NCBI RefSeq assembly: GCF_004078635.1
Contig: NZ_RZNB01000004.1
Span: 248,001 to 312,000 of the forward strand
Length of the DNA: 64,000 bases
Reading direction: 5' to 3'
DNA from: Labedella phragmitis
Lineage (GTDB): Bacteria > Actinomycetota > Actinomycetes > Actinomycetales > Microbacteriaceae
The notes below the pieces were generated by a model. It saw nothing but the letters and a program-made list of their open reading frames with translations. It was not told the origin of the DNA and made no database searches. Positions within the stretch are counted from its first letter, which is position 1; every line of letters starts with the position of its first letter. Both the position numbers and the translations under genes were made by a program. Positions 37,980 through 46,475 of this stretch are shown one piece after another.

Positions 37980-39238
37980 GACGCCCTCGTGAGCACGCGC
38001 GGGAGGTCACGGAGAGCGCCGACCGTGAAGATCTGCAGTCCTCCGGCGATCTGGACCTTCGGGTTCTCGCCCTCGGCGATGCGGAGCGCGATGACGCGCG
38101 TCTCCGACGGGAAGAACTTCTCGATCGCACGGAAGTCTGCCGCGGTCATCCGGCTGCCCGCGACGATGACGGCGACGCTCGGCGCCGGGAGCATCGCCGT
38201 CGCGTCGCGCGCGAAGTCGCGGGGACTCGTCGTCGCACCTCGGATGACATCGATGCGGCACGTGTCGTCGAGCAGGGCGCCGCCCGTGTGGGTGCGCAAG
38301 CGCCGGCCCTCGGTGACGACGTCGATCGCCGTCGCCTCGCGGATGACCTGCGTCGCGACCGACGCGGTCACGGAGACGGCGAGCTCGAACTCCTCGACCG
38401 AGGCGAAGTAGCGCTCGTCTGAGGTGTGGAGGATCGTGAGGTGGGAGCGACGGGTCTCTTCGAATTGCCGCACCATGAGCTGGCCGGTCCGAGCGGAGCT
38501 GCGCCAGTGCACGTGCCGCACGTCGTCGCCGACGACGTACTCGCGGAGCGCGTGGAAGGCCATGTCGCTGTTCGTGATCTTCTGCGTCGTCTGACCCTCG
38601 AGGTCGCGGACGAGTCCGGCAGCGCTCGGCTGGAGCCGCGTCGTCACGGGATGGACGAACAGCTCGATCGGCTCTGTCCACGACACGGTGCGGCGGAAGA
38701 GCCCGAGCTGGTCGCCCCGGACGGTCACCGCGGGACCCGCGTCGATGACGGCACGCCGATGGGTGGGGACGGCGAAGAGCTCGTCGGTCGCCGCCTCGGG
38801 GGCGAGCCCCGGGATCGCGAAGACCGCGAGTCCGTCGCCGACGGGCAGCTCGAGACGGGTGGCGGACGTGCGGCGCGAACCGACGTTCGTGATCTCGACC
38901 CGCCCGATCGCCCGTTCACCCACGACGACCCGCGTCGGGCTGAGCGTCACCTCGACGCGGAAGCTCGTCCGGCCGAGCACCGTCACGATCGCGACGACGA
39001 CGGCCGCGGTCGCGGCGAACGCCACCGCAAGAACCTCGGACCAGGACCACGACAGGCCGACGACGAGGAGGACGGTCGAGGCGACGATCGCGAGCCAGCC
39101 CGTCGTCGTGACGACCCCGACGACCGGTCCGACGGCACGGACGACCGGCCGCATACCCGTCGCGAGGGTGCGACGGATCGACGCGAGCCGCGTGGGCTTC
39201 GCATCCGCTCCGAACGCCTCCGTCGCCGTGTTCGCCAT
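37976..39238 (-). CDS. DUF58 domain protein (module B)
   Basis: The 420-residue protein has two membrane helices (about residues 40-85) and the DUF58 signature AFHALREYVVGDDVRHVHWRSSARTGQ, followed by the vWA-like part. It is clearly homologous to the module A copy. It lies 12 bases after moxR and overlaps the TgpA-like gene by four bases. Confidence 0.93.
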   Translation of the reverse strand: MANTATEAFGADAKPTRLASIRRTLATGMRPVVRAVGPVVGVVTTTGWLAIVASTVLLVVGLSWSWSEVLAVAFAATAAVVVAIVTVLGRTSFRVEVTLSPTRVVVGERAIGRVEITNVGSRRTSATRLELPVGDGLAVFAIPGLAPEAATDELFAVPTHRRAVIDAGPAVTVRGDQLGLFRRTVSWTEPIELFVHPVTTRLQPSAAGLVRDLEGQTTQKITNSDMAFHALREYVVGDDVRHVHWRSSARTGQLMVRQFEETRRSHLTILHTSDERYFASVEEFELAVSVTASVATQVIREATAIDVVTEGRRLRTHTGGALLDDTCRIDVIRGATTSPRDFARDATAMLPAPSVAVIVAGSRMTAADFRAIEKFFPSETRVIALRIAEGENPKVQIAGGLQIFTVGALRDLPRVLTRAS

Positions 39239-39250
39239 GCCCTCGAGGTC

Positions 39251-40219
39251 CTACGCTGCCCGCGCGGCCGGCGGCGTCACCCGGGCGATCACACGGGTGA
39301 TGATGTCGATCGCGGTCGTACCCGCGAACTCGGCCTCCGCGTCGACGATGATGCGGTGCGCGAGGACGTGGGGGGCGAGCTCGCGGACGTCGTCCGGCGT
39401 CACGTAGAGCCGTCCCTGCGAGAGAGCCCACGTCTTCGCGATGCGCGCGAGGGCGAGCCCACCGCGCATGCTCACTCCGAGCGCCGAGTCCTCGTCGTCG
39501 CGCGTCCCCTGCAGCAGGTCCGTGATGTACTCCATGACGGCGCGCTCGACGTGCACCTCCGACGCCAGTTGGATCATCGCGTTGACGGCTTCTGCACCGA
39601 TGATCGCCGAGACGCGGGAGGCGCGCGCGCGGTTCGCGGCGTCCATGAGCAGGTCGACGCTCGTGTCACGGTCGGGGTAGCCGAGCGACGTCTTCACGAG
39701 GAACCGGTCGAGCTGGGCCTCCGGCAGCTTGTACGTTCCGGCCTGCTCCACGGGGTTCTGCGTCGCGATCACCATGAAGGGACGGCCGACGACGTGCGTC
39801 TCACCATCCACCGTGATGAGCCCCTCCTCCATGACCTCGAGGAGAGCCGACTGCGTCTTCGGCGAGGCACGGTTGATCTCGTCGGCGAGCACGATCTGGG
39901 CGAAGATCGGGCCCTTGTGGAACTCGAACTCCCGCGTGTTCTGGTTGTAGATCGTGACACCCGTCACGTCGGACGGCAGCAGGTCCGGCGTGAACTGGAT
40001 GCGCGAGTGCGCGCCGTCGAGGGTGTTCGCGAGCGCCTTCGCGAGCACCGTCTTCCCCGTGCCGGGGTAGTCCTCGAGCAGCACGTGGCCCTCGCTCACC
40101 ATCGCGGCGACGACGAGCCGGATGACGTCCTGCTTGCCGAGGATCGCTTTGTCGACGTTGTCGACGAGGCTCGTGAAGGCGTCGCGGAACCACGCGGCCT
40201 GTTCGGTCGTGACGGGCAC
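39251..40219 (-). CDS. MoxR-family AAA+ ATPase (module B)
   Basis: The 322-residue ATPase has Walker A DYPGTGKTVLAKAL, Walker B LADEINRASPKTQSALLEVMEEG and sensor ATQNPVEQAGTYKLPEAQLDRF. It has the same length as the module A copy and is strongly similar to it. The start is GTG with AAGGAG five bases upstream. It follows the giant gene by 69 bases. Expected to remodel DUF58/TgpA partners or the giant protein. Confidence 0.95.
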   Translation of the reverse strand: MPVTTEQAAWFRDAFTSLVDNVDKAILGKQDVIRLVVAAMVSEGHVLLEDYPGTGKTVLAKALANTLDGAHSRIQFTPDLLPSDVTGVTIYNQNTREFEFHKGPIFAQIVLADEINRASPKTQSALLEVMEEGLITVDGETHVVGRPFMVIATQNPVEQAGTYKLPEAQLDRFLVKTSLGYPDRDTSVDLLMDAANRARASRVSAIIGAEAVNAMIQLASEVHVERAVMEYITDLLQGTRDDEDSALGVSMRGGLALARIAKTWALSQGRLYVTPDDVRELAPHVLAHRIIVDAEAEFAGTTAIDIITRVIARVTPPAARAA

Positions 40220-40288
40220 TGTTCTCCTTGGGTGCGAGGGGGGGGTCTGTCGGTGACGGGGCGTGATCGCGGTCGCGGCGCAGGCGGT

Positions 40289-43200
40289 CTACGGGAACGA
40301 GAACGGTCCGTAGTCCTTGCCATCGATCGTCAGGAGAACACCGTTCGCCGTCCACGAGCCGTTCTGGATGTACGCGGTCGACCGCGTCTCACCCTTCTCG
40401 CCGGAACTCGTGTACGTGCCGGCGATGTTCTCCCAACCGTTGCCGCGGTTGAACTTCGGGGTCACGCGGTGGTCACCCGGACCGAAGTTCTCCCAACTCC
40501 ACCCCACCTTGTACGCGTTCGTGACGCCCTCGATGGTGCGCGGACCGTCGTAACCGAACACGTCGGTGACGGTCGGCACGGGTGGTGGCGGCGGCGGAGG
40601 TGGAGGCGGCGGAGGCTGGTCCTCGACGCTCGCGGATGCGGAGGTGCTCGCAGGGCCGCAACCGGCCGGTGAGCACGCGACCACTGTGAAAGAGTACGTG
40701 CCGGCCTTCATCTCGGCGGAGGTCGCGCGCGTCTGAGCGGTGCTGCCGGTTCCGCCGCCGCTGAAGGTCCACTCGTAGCGATCGATGCGTCCGCCGCTGT
40801 CGGAGGGCGCGGCCCAGGCCATCGAGAAGGTGCTCTTCGCCCAGTCGCTGTCCTTCGAGAGGCTGAGGTTGCGGGGAGCTCCGGGCTTGCCGTACGAGAC
40901 CTCGCTCGCGGCGGCGGAGGCTGTGCTCTCCCCGACGCCGTTCGTCGCCGTCACGGTGAAGGAGTAGGTCGTGCCGTTGGTGCCGGAGAAGGAGCACGGC
41001 ACGCCGGGCGAGCAGTCCGTGCGCGTGGTGCCGTCGTTACGCGTGACGGTGTAGCGGGTGACCTCGGAGCCGTTGTTCGCGGGCGTCGCACCGACCGTCA
41101 CGGCGATGCTGCGATCGCTCGGTTTGAGGGTGGGAGCCGGTGGCGCGTCGGGCACGTCGGTGACCGTCACCGAGGCGCGGCCCTGCGAGGTGCGAGAGGG
41201 GTCCTTCGTGGCGTCCTGGATCGTGTAGATGACGCTGATCGATTGGCTCTTCGGGGCACCCGTCTCGATGACGACGTTCGTGCCGCTCACAGCCGCGGAC
41301 GCTTGACCGGATTCGACGGCGACGTCGGTGATCGTGAGGTCCTGGCCCGGAAACGGGTTGAAGTCGTTGTCGAGGACCGGGACGGTCACGGTCGTGTTCT
41401 TCCGCGCATCCGGCATGGTGTCCTCATACGCTTGCGGGAGCGGCCGGGACGACGCGACGACTCGGATGTTGACCTGGCCGACGACCTGGAACTCCCGGTA
41501 CGTCACCGTGATCGGAATGGTCGTGGAGGTTCCGGGCTGCACACCGAACGGCGCGCTCGCGGTGAGGGTGGAACCGGCGAGGTTCGCTTCGATCCCACCG
41601 GTCGGCTGCCCGAGGGAACCGAACGTCACGGAGCGGAGGACGTCCGCGTTCGGGTGCGCCGCCGACTCCCGCAGGTCGATCGGGAAGGGAGTCCCGTCGG
41701 CCTCGATCGAAAGCGTCGGGTTCGTGAAGGTGGGAGGCTCGTCCTTCATCTCGGGGTCGCCGACCGTGATCGGCATGGTGAGGAGGGAGACGCCGAGCGC
41801 GGTGCCGTCGCTGACCTCGAAGGTGAGGGATGCGGGGCCGCGGTAGTCCTTCGCGGGCGTGAAGGTGACGGTCTGGTCGTTGACGTAGTTGGGGGTACCG
41901 TCGCTGCGGTTGCTCGTGACCTTCTCGGGGTCGGTGAGCGCGATGCCTTTGCCCGTCGGGGATTCGGCGATCTCGGAGAGCTTCCACGTCTTCGTCTCGT
42001 TCTTGTTCACGATCCGCTCCTCCTCGATGAGGACCGGAGGCAACCCATCGGAGAACGGCGGGACCACGATGAACGCGGCGGAACTGAGCCCGTCGATCTC
42101 GTTCGTGAGGCGGTAGGTGATCGCCGTGCGGGTGTCGCCGAGCGTGACCCGGGCGGTGCCGTCCTCGAGCAGCTCCACCGCTCCCGCATTGGGTCCCTCG
42201 ATTGTGGGGACGAGGTCCTGCACCCGCCCGCCGGGGTTGGATGCGCCCTCACGGAGGTCGATGTCGACGGTCTTCTCCGCGATCACCTCCCGCGCCTCGA
42301 TCACGTGGTCCTCCACCCCGGGAGGCTGGATACGCGCCTCTTCCGTGACACGGACTTGCACGTAGGCGTTGTCCGTGCCGCCGTGGCCGTTGGAGATCGT
42401 GTACCGGATCGCGAACGACGTCTCCTCATCCGGCGCCTCGATCTCCACCGTGCCACCGTTCACCTCCGCGGCCACGTCGTCCGGGACGTCACCGAGCTCG
42501 TTCGTGAGCTCGATCGGGTACGCGTTCGGGTCGGAGTCGTTGCCGAGGACCGGGACCGTGACGATGCGGCCGGGTCGGACCTCGATGCGGTCGTCGACCG
42601 CGATCGGCGACATGTCCTGCGCGGGACGCTCGATGACCGCGATCTTGATCGTGCCGACGGCGGTGGCGCCGTACACGTCGCGCACACGGTACTGGAAGGT
42701 GTCGGTGCCGTAGCGGGTCGGATTCGCCTCGTACACGAACGTGTCGCTCGTCGCGTCGCGGACCAGCCCGAGCTCTTGAGCGCCCGTGATGCCGTCGAAC
42801 ACGACGGAGTCTCCGTCGCCGTCGAGGCCGTCGAGCGGGACGTTGACCTCCACGTCGGCGCCCGCGAAGACGCGAGCTGTGAGGGTCGGCGCCGTCGGCG
42901 CGAGGTTGTTGTCGGCGTCGACAGGGATGACCGTGAAGACGACGTTGCCGACGGCCTTCTGCTGGAACTCGTCGGTCACCTGATACGTCGCGGTGTAGAC
43001 GCCCGGTTCCGACGGCGCCTGGTAGCGGACCCGATCGCCGGTGACGAAGGAGAGCCCCTTCTCCGCGGCCTTCATCAGGTCCTGATCGACCGTCATGAGC
43101 GCGTTGTCCGGGTGCAGGTCGTTGTCGAGCACCGGAACGCTCGCGATGTCCCCCGCGCGGACCTTGACGAAGTCGTCCTGCAGGATCGGCGCCTGATGCT

Positions 43201-45547
43201 TCGTCAACGGCGCCACGGGAACGACCGTCACGGTCGTCGTCGCGTCGTGCGTGCCATCCGAGAGCGTGTACGAGAACTGCAGTTGGCGATCGAGCGCCTC
43301 ATTCGCGGTGACGCGCACGACCGACTGTCCCAACAATTCGACCGAGAGCGCGGCGGCATCGTCGGGAGTCGCGATCGACCGCACCGCGAGCACCGACCCA
43401 GACGGGGACACGTCGTTGTTGAGCACGGCGAGGCTCGTCGGCTCGTTCGGGCGCAGATAGAGGGTGTCGCGGACGGCGATCGGCTTGCCGATCTCGTCGG
43501 GGAGTTCTGCTACGTCGACGCGAGCGAGACCGACGCTCGTCTTGGGTCCGGCGGCGAGCGTGTACTTCACGTAGTACGTGCCGGGCGCGCCGGCGGAGAG
43601 GGACAGCACTCCGGAGTCGGTGTTCGGGGTGATTCCGAGGCCGCCGGTGATCGCCTCCGCGCCGACGAGGGCGAGAGGAGCGCCAGACGGGGAAACGTCG
43701 TTGTCGAGGACGTCGAGTTCCACGGCCTGCCCGACGAAGGTGTCGGTGAAGTCGGGGGTGCCGACGGGGTTCATCGACCCCGCCGGTTTCGCGTCGAGCG
43801 CGAATGTGCCCGTCGCTTCGGTGGTGCCGTCGGACACCACGAACACGACGTCGCGGACACCCAACTGGCCCGAGGAGTGGGTGACGGTCACGAACCCGTC
43901 GGGAGAGAACCTGACCCGGTCCCCGGCCTTCGACGCTGCGCTCTTGAGATAGATGTCGTCGCCGTCCGGATCACGCCAGTCCATGAGCGCGTTGTACGAC
44001 ACCGTCTGCCCCGACTCGACCGACGTCGCCCCCACGCGCTGCTCCGCCGGAGGCTGGTTGAGTTCATACGGGACCACGCGGATCGACAGCGACGCCGTCG
44101 ACACCCCACCGGGGCGACCGTCGGACACGGTGTACCGAAGCGAGATGGTCCCGCTGGTCTTCGCCTCCGACGGCGTGAACTGCAGGGCACGGCCCCCGTC
44201 GATGTACTCGAGGGTTCCGTCCGACTCGGACACGCCCGTGTCGGAGATGACGGTCAAGACGTCGCCATCGGGGTCGGTGTCGTTGTCCAGGACCGGCAGC
44301 ACGGTCGAGCGACCGGGGCGCGCACCGATGTCGTCATCGCGGGCGAGCGGCGGCCGGTTCGTGTCGGTGCGCTCCGCGATCGTGTCCTCGAACGACTGCC
44401 GCGACGCCTTCTCGTCGCCCTCCTCGCCCTCGTCCTCCTCGGGAGGGGTCACCTCTTCCCAGTTCTGGACGAGGCGCATGTTCGCGTCGACGAGCCAGAT
44501 GTCACCGGTGAAGAGATTGTTCAACGCGATGATCTGCCGATTCACGCGGAACATCAGCGGCGACCCGTCCGCCGTGGGCTCGACGTCCTGCCGGTCGATC
44601 TCCGTCTCGTCGCACACCGCGAGGTACCGGCTCGCCGACGACCACGCCCCGTGCCAGCACCCACCGAGGTTCACGGGGGCCGCGACGTCGTCGGCGCTCG
44701 TCGCGGGAGCCGAGACGTTCGCCGACACGACCATCGGGTCGCCGTCGCCCTCGAGCGGCACGGCGATGAGCGAGTCCCCCGTCGCGACGAGCGCGACGTC
44801 GTCGGACGGGCTCGACTGCTGCAGCACGAGACCGTCCTCCGGGAGGTCGATCGTCGACCCGTCGCCGCGCACGATCCGGCCGTCCGTGCGATCGAAGATG
44901 ACGGGCTTCTCCCCCGCGGCCGCGACCTCGATGTCCTCGAGCGGCGGAAGCTTCTGCGTCGACGACTCGTTACCGTCCGACGGGAGCGTGTGGAGTTCGC
45001 GCTCCTCGGTGGAGACGGCGAACACCGTCCCCGTCGATGACACCGCGACGTGCGCCTCGGCGCCGAGTTCGAGGATCGGCTCGGTGTCGACGGTGCTCAG
45101 CTCCAGGCCCGTCTCGACATCCGTCGTCCACAACTCGCCGTCCGGGGACAGCACGGCAAGAGTCGTCGCGCCGAGAGCGACGCTCGAGCCCGCCGGGATG
45201 TCCGTCTGCTCGACGAGAGTCGTGTAGGAGGGGTCGATCATCTCGATCGTCGACCCCGTGAGGTCGTGCAGCACGACGGTCTCCCCGTCCTGCAGCACGT
45301 CGATCTCGTTCGACACCGTCTGCACGGCCGCGTCGAGCTCCTCGATCTGACGGTTCAACCGCCCCGCGAGCAGCTCCGACCCGTTCGTGACCCAGACGTC
45401 CTTCGCCTCGAGCGTGACATCCGTGACGGGGAACCCGTCATGCAGGATCGCGAACGACACCGGAACGGCGACGAGCACAGACACGGCGACGACGGACGCG
45501 GTGACCTTCCGGCCGCGCAACCACGCCCGAATCCCCAACCCCGTCAC
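40289..45547 (-). CDS. Giant single-pass surface protein with Ig-like and fibronectin type III repeats (module B)
   Basis: The 1752-residue protein has the same plan as the module A giant: basic start, signal-anchor helix (about residues 17-36), a propeller-like region to about 380, then an acidic spacer. Serial VLDNDxxPxG Ig/cadherin-like domains run from about 400 to 1460 (for example PVLDNDTDPDGD). Two fibronectin type III domains, a run of about 12 prolines (near 1645) and a Trp/Tyr/Gly-rich C-terminal domain (GYDGPRTIEG to YGPFSFP) follow. The start is the GTG at 45547, because no suitable ATG precedes the anchor helix and this aligns with the paralogue. The ribosome binding site GAGGGGAT is close to it. 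No sorting signal is seen. Confidence 0.87.
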   Translation of the reverse strand: MTGLGIRAWLRGRKVTASVVAVSVLVAVPVSFAILHDGFPVTDVTLEAKDVWVTNGSELLAGRLNRQIEELDAAVQTVSNEIDVLQDGETVVLHDLTGSTIEMIDPSYTTLVEQTDIPAGSSVALGATTLAVLSPDGELWTTDVETGLELSTVDTEPILELGAEAHVAVSSTGTVFAVSTEERELHTLPSDGNESSTQKLPPLEDIEVAAAGEKPVIFDRTDGRIVRGDGSTIDLPEDGLVLQQSSPSDDVALVATGDSLIAVPLEGDGDPMVVSANVSAPATSADDVAAPVNLGGCWHGAWSSASRYLAVCDETEIDRQDVEPTADGSPLMFRVNRQIIALNNLFTGDIWLVDANMRLVQNWEEVTPPEEDEGEEGDEKASRQSFEDTIAERTDTNRPPLARDDDIGARPGRSTVLPVLDNDTDPDGDVLTVISDTGVSESDGTLEYIDGGRALQFTPSEAKTSGTISLRYTVSDGRPGGVSTASLSIRVVPYELNQPPAEQRVGATSVESGQTVSYNALMDWRDPDGDDIYLKSAASKAGDRVRFSPDGFVTVTHSSGQLGVRDVVFVVSDGTTEATGTFALDAKPAGSMNPVGTPDFTDTFVGQAVELDVLDNDVSPSGAPLALVGAEAITGGLGITPNTDSGVLSLSAGAPGTYYVKYTLAAGPKTSVGLARVDVAELPDEIGKPIAVRDTLYLRPNEPTSLAVLNNDVSPSGSVLAVRSIATPDDAAALSVELLGQSVVRVTANEALDRQLQFSYTLSDGTHDATTTVTVVPVAPLTKHQAPILQDDFVKVRAGDIASVPVLDNDLHPDNALMTVDQDLMKAAEKGLSFVTGDRVRYQAPSEPGVYTATYQVTDEFQQKAVGNVVFTVIPVDADNNLAPTAPTLTARVFAGADVEVNVPLDGLDGDGDSVVFDGITGAQELGLVRDATSDTFVYEANPTRYGTDTFQYRVRDVYGATAVGTIKIAVIERPAQDMSPIAVDDRIEVRPGRIVTVPVLGNDSDPNAYPIELTNELGDVPDDVAAEVNGGTVEIEAPDEETSFAIRYTISNGHGGTDNAYVQVRVTEEARIQPPGVEDHVIEAREVIAEKTVDIDLREGASNPGGRVQDLVPTIEGPNAGAVELLEDGTARVTLGDTRTAITYRLTNEIDGLSSAAFIVVPPFSDGLPPVLIEEERIVNKNETKTWKLSEIAESPTGKGIALTDPEKVTSNRSDGTPNYVNDQTVTFTPAKDYRGPASLTFEVSDGTALGVSLLTMPITVGDPEMKDEPPTFTNPTLSIEADGTPFPIDLRESAAHPNADVLRSVTFGSLGQPTGGIEANLAGSTLTASAPFGVQPGTSTTIPITVTYREFQVVGQVNIRVVASSRPLPQAYEDTMPDARKNTTVTVPVLDNDFNPFPGQDLTITDVAVESGQASAAVSGTNVVIETGAPKSQSISVIYTIQDATKDPSRTSQGRASVTVTDVPDAPPAPTLKPSDRSIAVTVGATPANNGSEVTRYTVTRNDGTTRTDCSPGVPCSFSGTNGTTYSFTVTATNGVGESTASAAASEVSYGKPGAPRNLSLSKDSDWAKSTFSMAWAAPSDSGGRIDRYEWTFSGGGTGSTAQTRATSAEMKAGTYSFTVVACSPAGCGPASTSASASVEDQPPPPPPPPPPPPVPTVTDVFGYDGPRTIEGVTNAYKVGWSWENFGPGDHRVTPKFNRGNGWENIAGTYTSSGEKGETRSTAYIQNGSWTANGVLLTIDGKDYGPFSFP
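40581..40617 (-). repeat. GGN-rich tract coding for a polyproline hinge
   Basis: A run of GGT/GGC/GGA triplets on the plus strand encodes about 12 consecutive prolines on the minus strand. It separates the FN3 repeats from the C-terminal domain of the module B giant protein and probably forms a stiff polyproline-II spacer. Confidence 0.85.
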
Positions 45548-45652
45548 ATCCCCTCGGCAGCGTTTCGTATCCCACGTCACGGAGGCGGTCGACCGACGGC
45601 ACACACGCGACGACGACACGCGGCCCCCGGGAAGAAACGCTAACACGCACCC

Positions 45653-45674
45653 CGTCCGGCTCACGTGCCGGACG
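45653..45674 (-). terminator. Hairpin between the FHA-HTH gene and the giant gene
   Basis: CGTCCGGC (45653-45660) and GCCGGACG (45667-45674) form a perfect 8-bp stem with a six-base loop. It lies in the 190-base gap after the FHA-HTH stop, the widest gap inside the 30-kb gene run apart from those at its ends. It may partly end the kinase transcript ahead of the giant gene. Confidence 0.5.
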
Positions 45675-45737
45675 ACATCCGGCCCGCCCCCCAGTTCAGG
45701 CGAGTCGACGCCGTCGAACGGCGCGGATGCTCGCGCC

Positions 45738-46475
45738 TCAGACCGTCGGCTCCTGCAGGTTGCCCGTCGTCTCGGCGGCATCCTCCGCCGCGTTCCGCTC
45801 GAGCAGGATGAGGTCGTCCGCGTCGACGAGTCGCGTCGACACGGCGTACTCGACGAGTCGTGCGCGGCGGTTGGTCGCGAGCTTCCCACGACCCCCGCGG
45901 AGCCCCTGCACACCATGGCGATCGAGCTTGTCGCACACGTTGTCGAGCTTCCTGTTGAACGCCGTCTGCGTCCACCCGAGCCGCGCGGCGGCGTCCGCCG
46001 ACGCCGGGATCTCGCCCCGACCGGGCGAATTCTGCTTGAGGATGTCCTCGGCGAGCGCCACGACCAGCAGACGCTGGCTCGTCGTGAGGGTGATCGGTCC
46101 GACGGTCGTCTCACCCGTCGACGCCGACGTCAACTGCGACGTCGCGAAGTAGTCCGACGTGGAGTGGATCGCGAAATCGTACGTCGTGGATCCGGCGCTG
46201 AAGAGCACGTTGAGCGTCGGGAACACGATGGGAAGCCGTGCGTTCGGCGCGAGCCACGCCTGGACCTGCCCCGAGTCGTCCGTGACCGTCGCGGAGAGCA
46301 GCGTGCCGACGTTCGCCAGCCACCACAGGTCGTTCTCCTTCGACACGGCGAGGAAGCGCCGGTGCAGGAAGGGGTTCTCGTCGATCACGAGGTCGGCGTC
46401 GCGGCCGATGTAGAAGGGCTCGTCGGGGTGGACGTCGTACCACTCCCCGCAGAACTCGATGCGTGGGTTGCTCAC
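45738..46475 (-). CDS. Degenerate FHA domain fused to helix-turn-helix-like domain
   Basis: The 245-residue protein begins VSNPRIEFCGEWYDVHPDEPFYIGRDADL. This is an FHA-like N-terminus (about 1-110) with the GRD motif and NPFLHRRF, but without the usual Ser two or three before His and without the Asn-Gly turn. Its phosphothreonine binding is therefore doubtful. The C-terminal half (about 130-210) has the helical pattern ASADAAARLGWTQTAFNRKLDNVCDKL, typical of a winged or sigma-region-4-like DNA-binding domain. GTG at 46475 overlaps the kinase stop (GTGA) and has GGAG 11 bases upstream. It may link kinase signalling to transcription. Confidence 0.82.
   Translation of the reverse strand: MSNPRIEFCGEWYDVHPDEPFYIGRDADLVIDENPFLHRRFLAVSKENDLWWLANVGTLLSATVTDDSGQVQAWLAPNARLPIVFPTLNVLFSAGSTTYDFAIHSTSDYFATSQLTSASTGETTVGPITLTTSQRLLVVALAEDILKQNSPGRGEIPASADAAARLGWTQTAFNRKLDNVCDKLDRHGVQGLRGGRGKLATNRRARLVEYAVSTRLVDADDLILLERNAAEDAAETTGNLQEPTV

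Noticed and set aside
41243-45040. A plus-strand open frame of over 1200 codons opposite the module B giant gene
   Set aside because: Same reasons: Arg/Asp/Val-rich composition, no motifs, and the opposite strand encodes clear Ig and FN3 domains.
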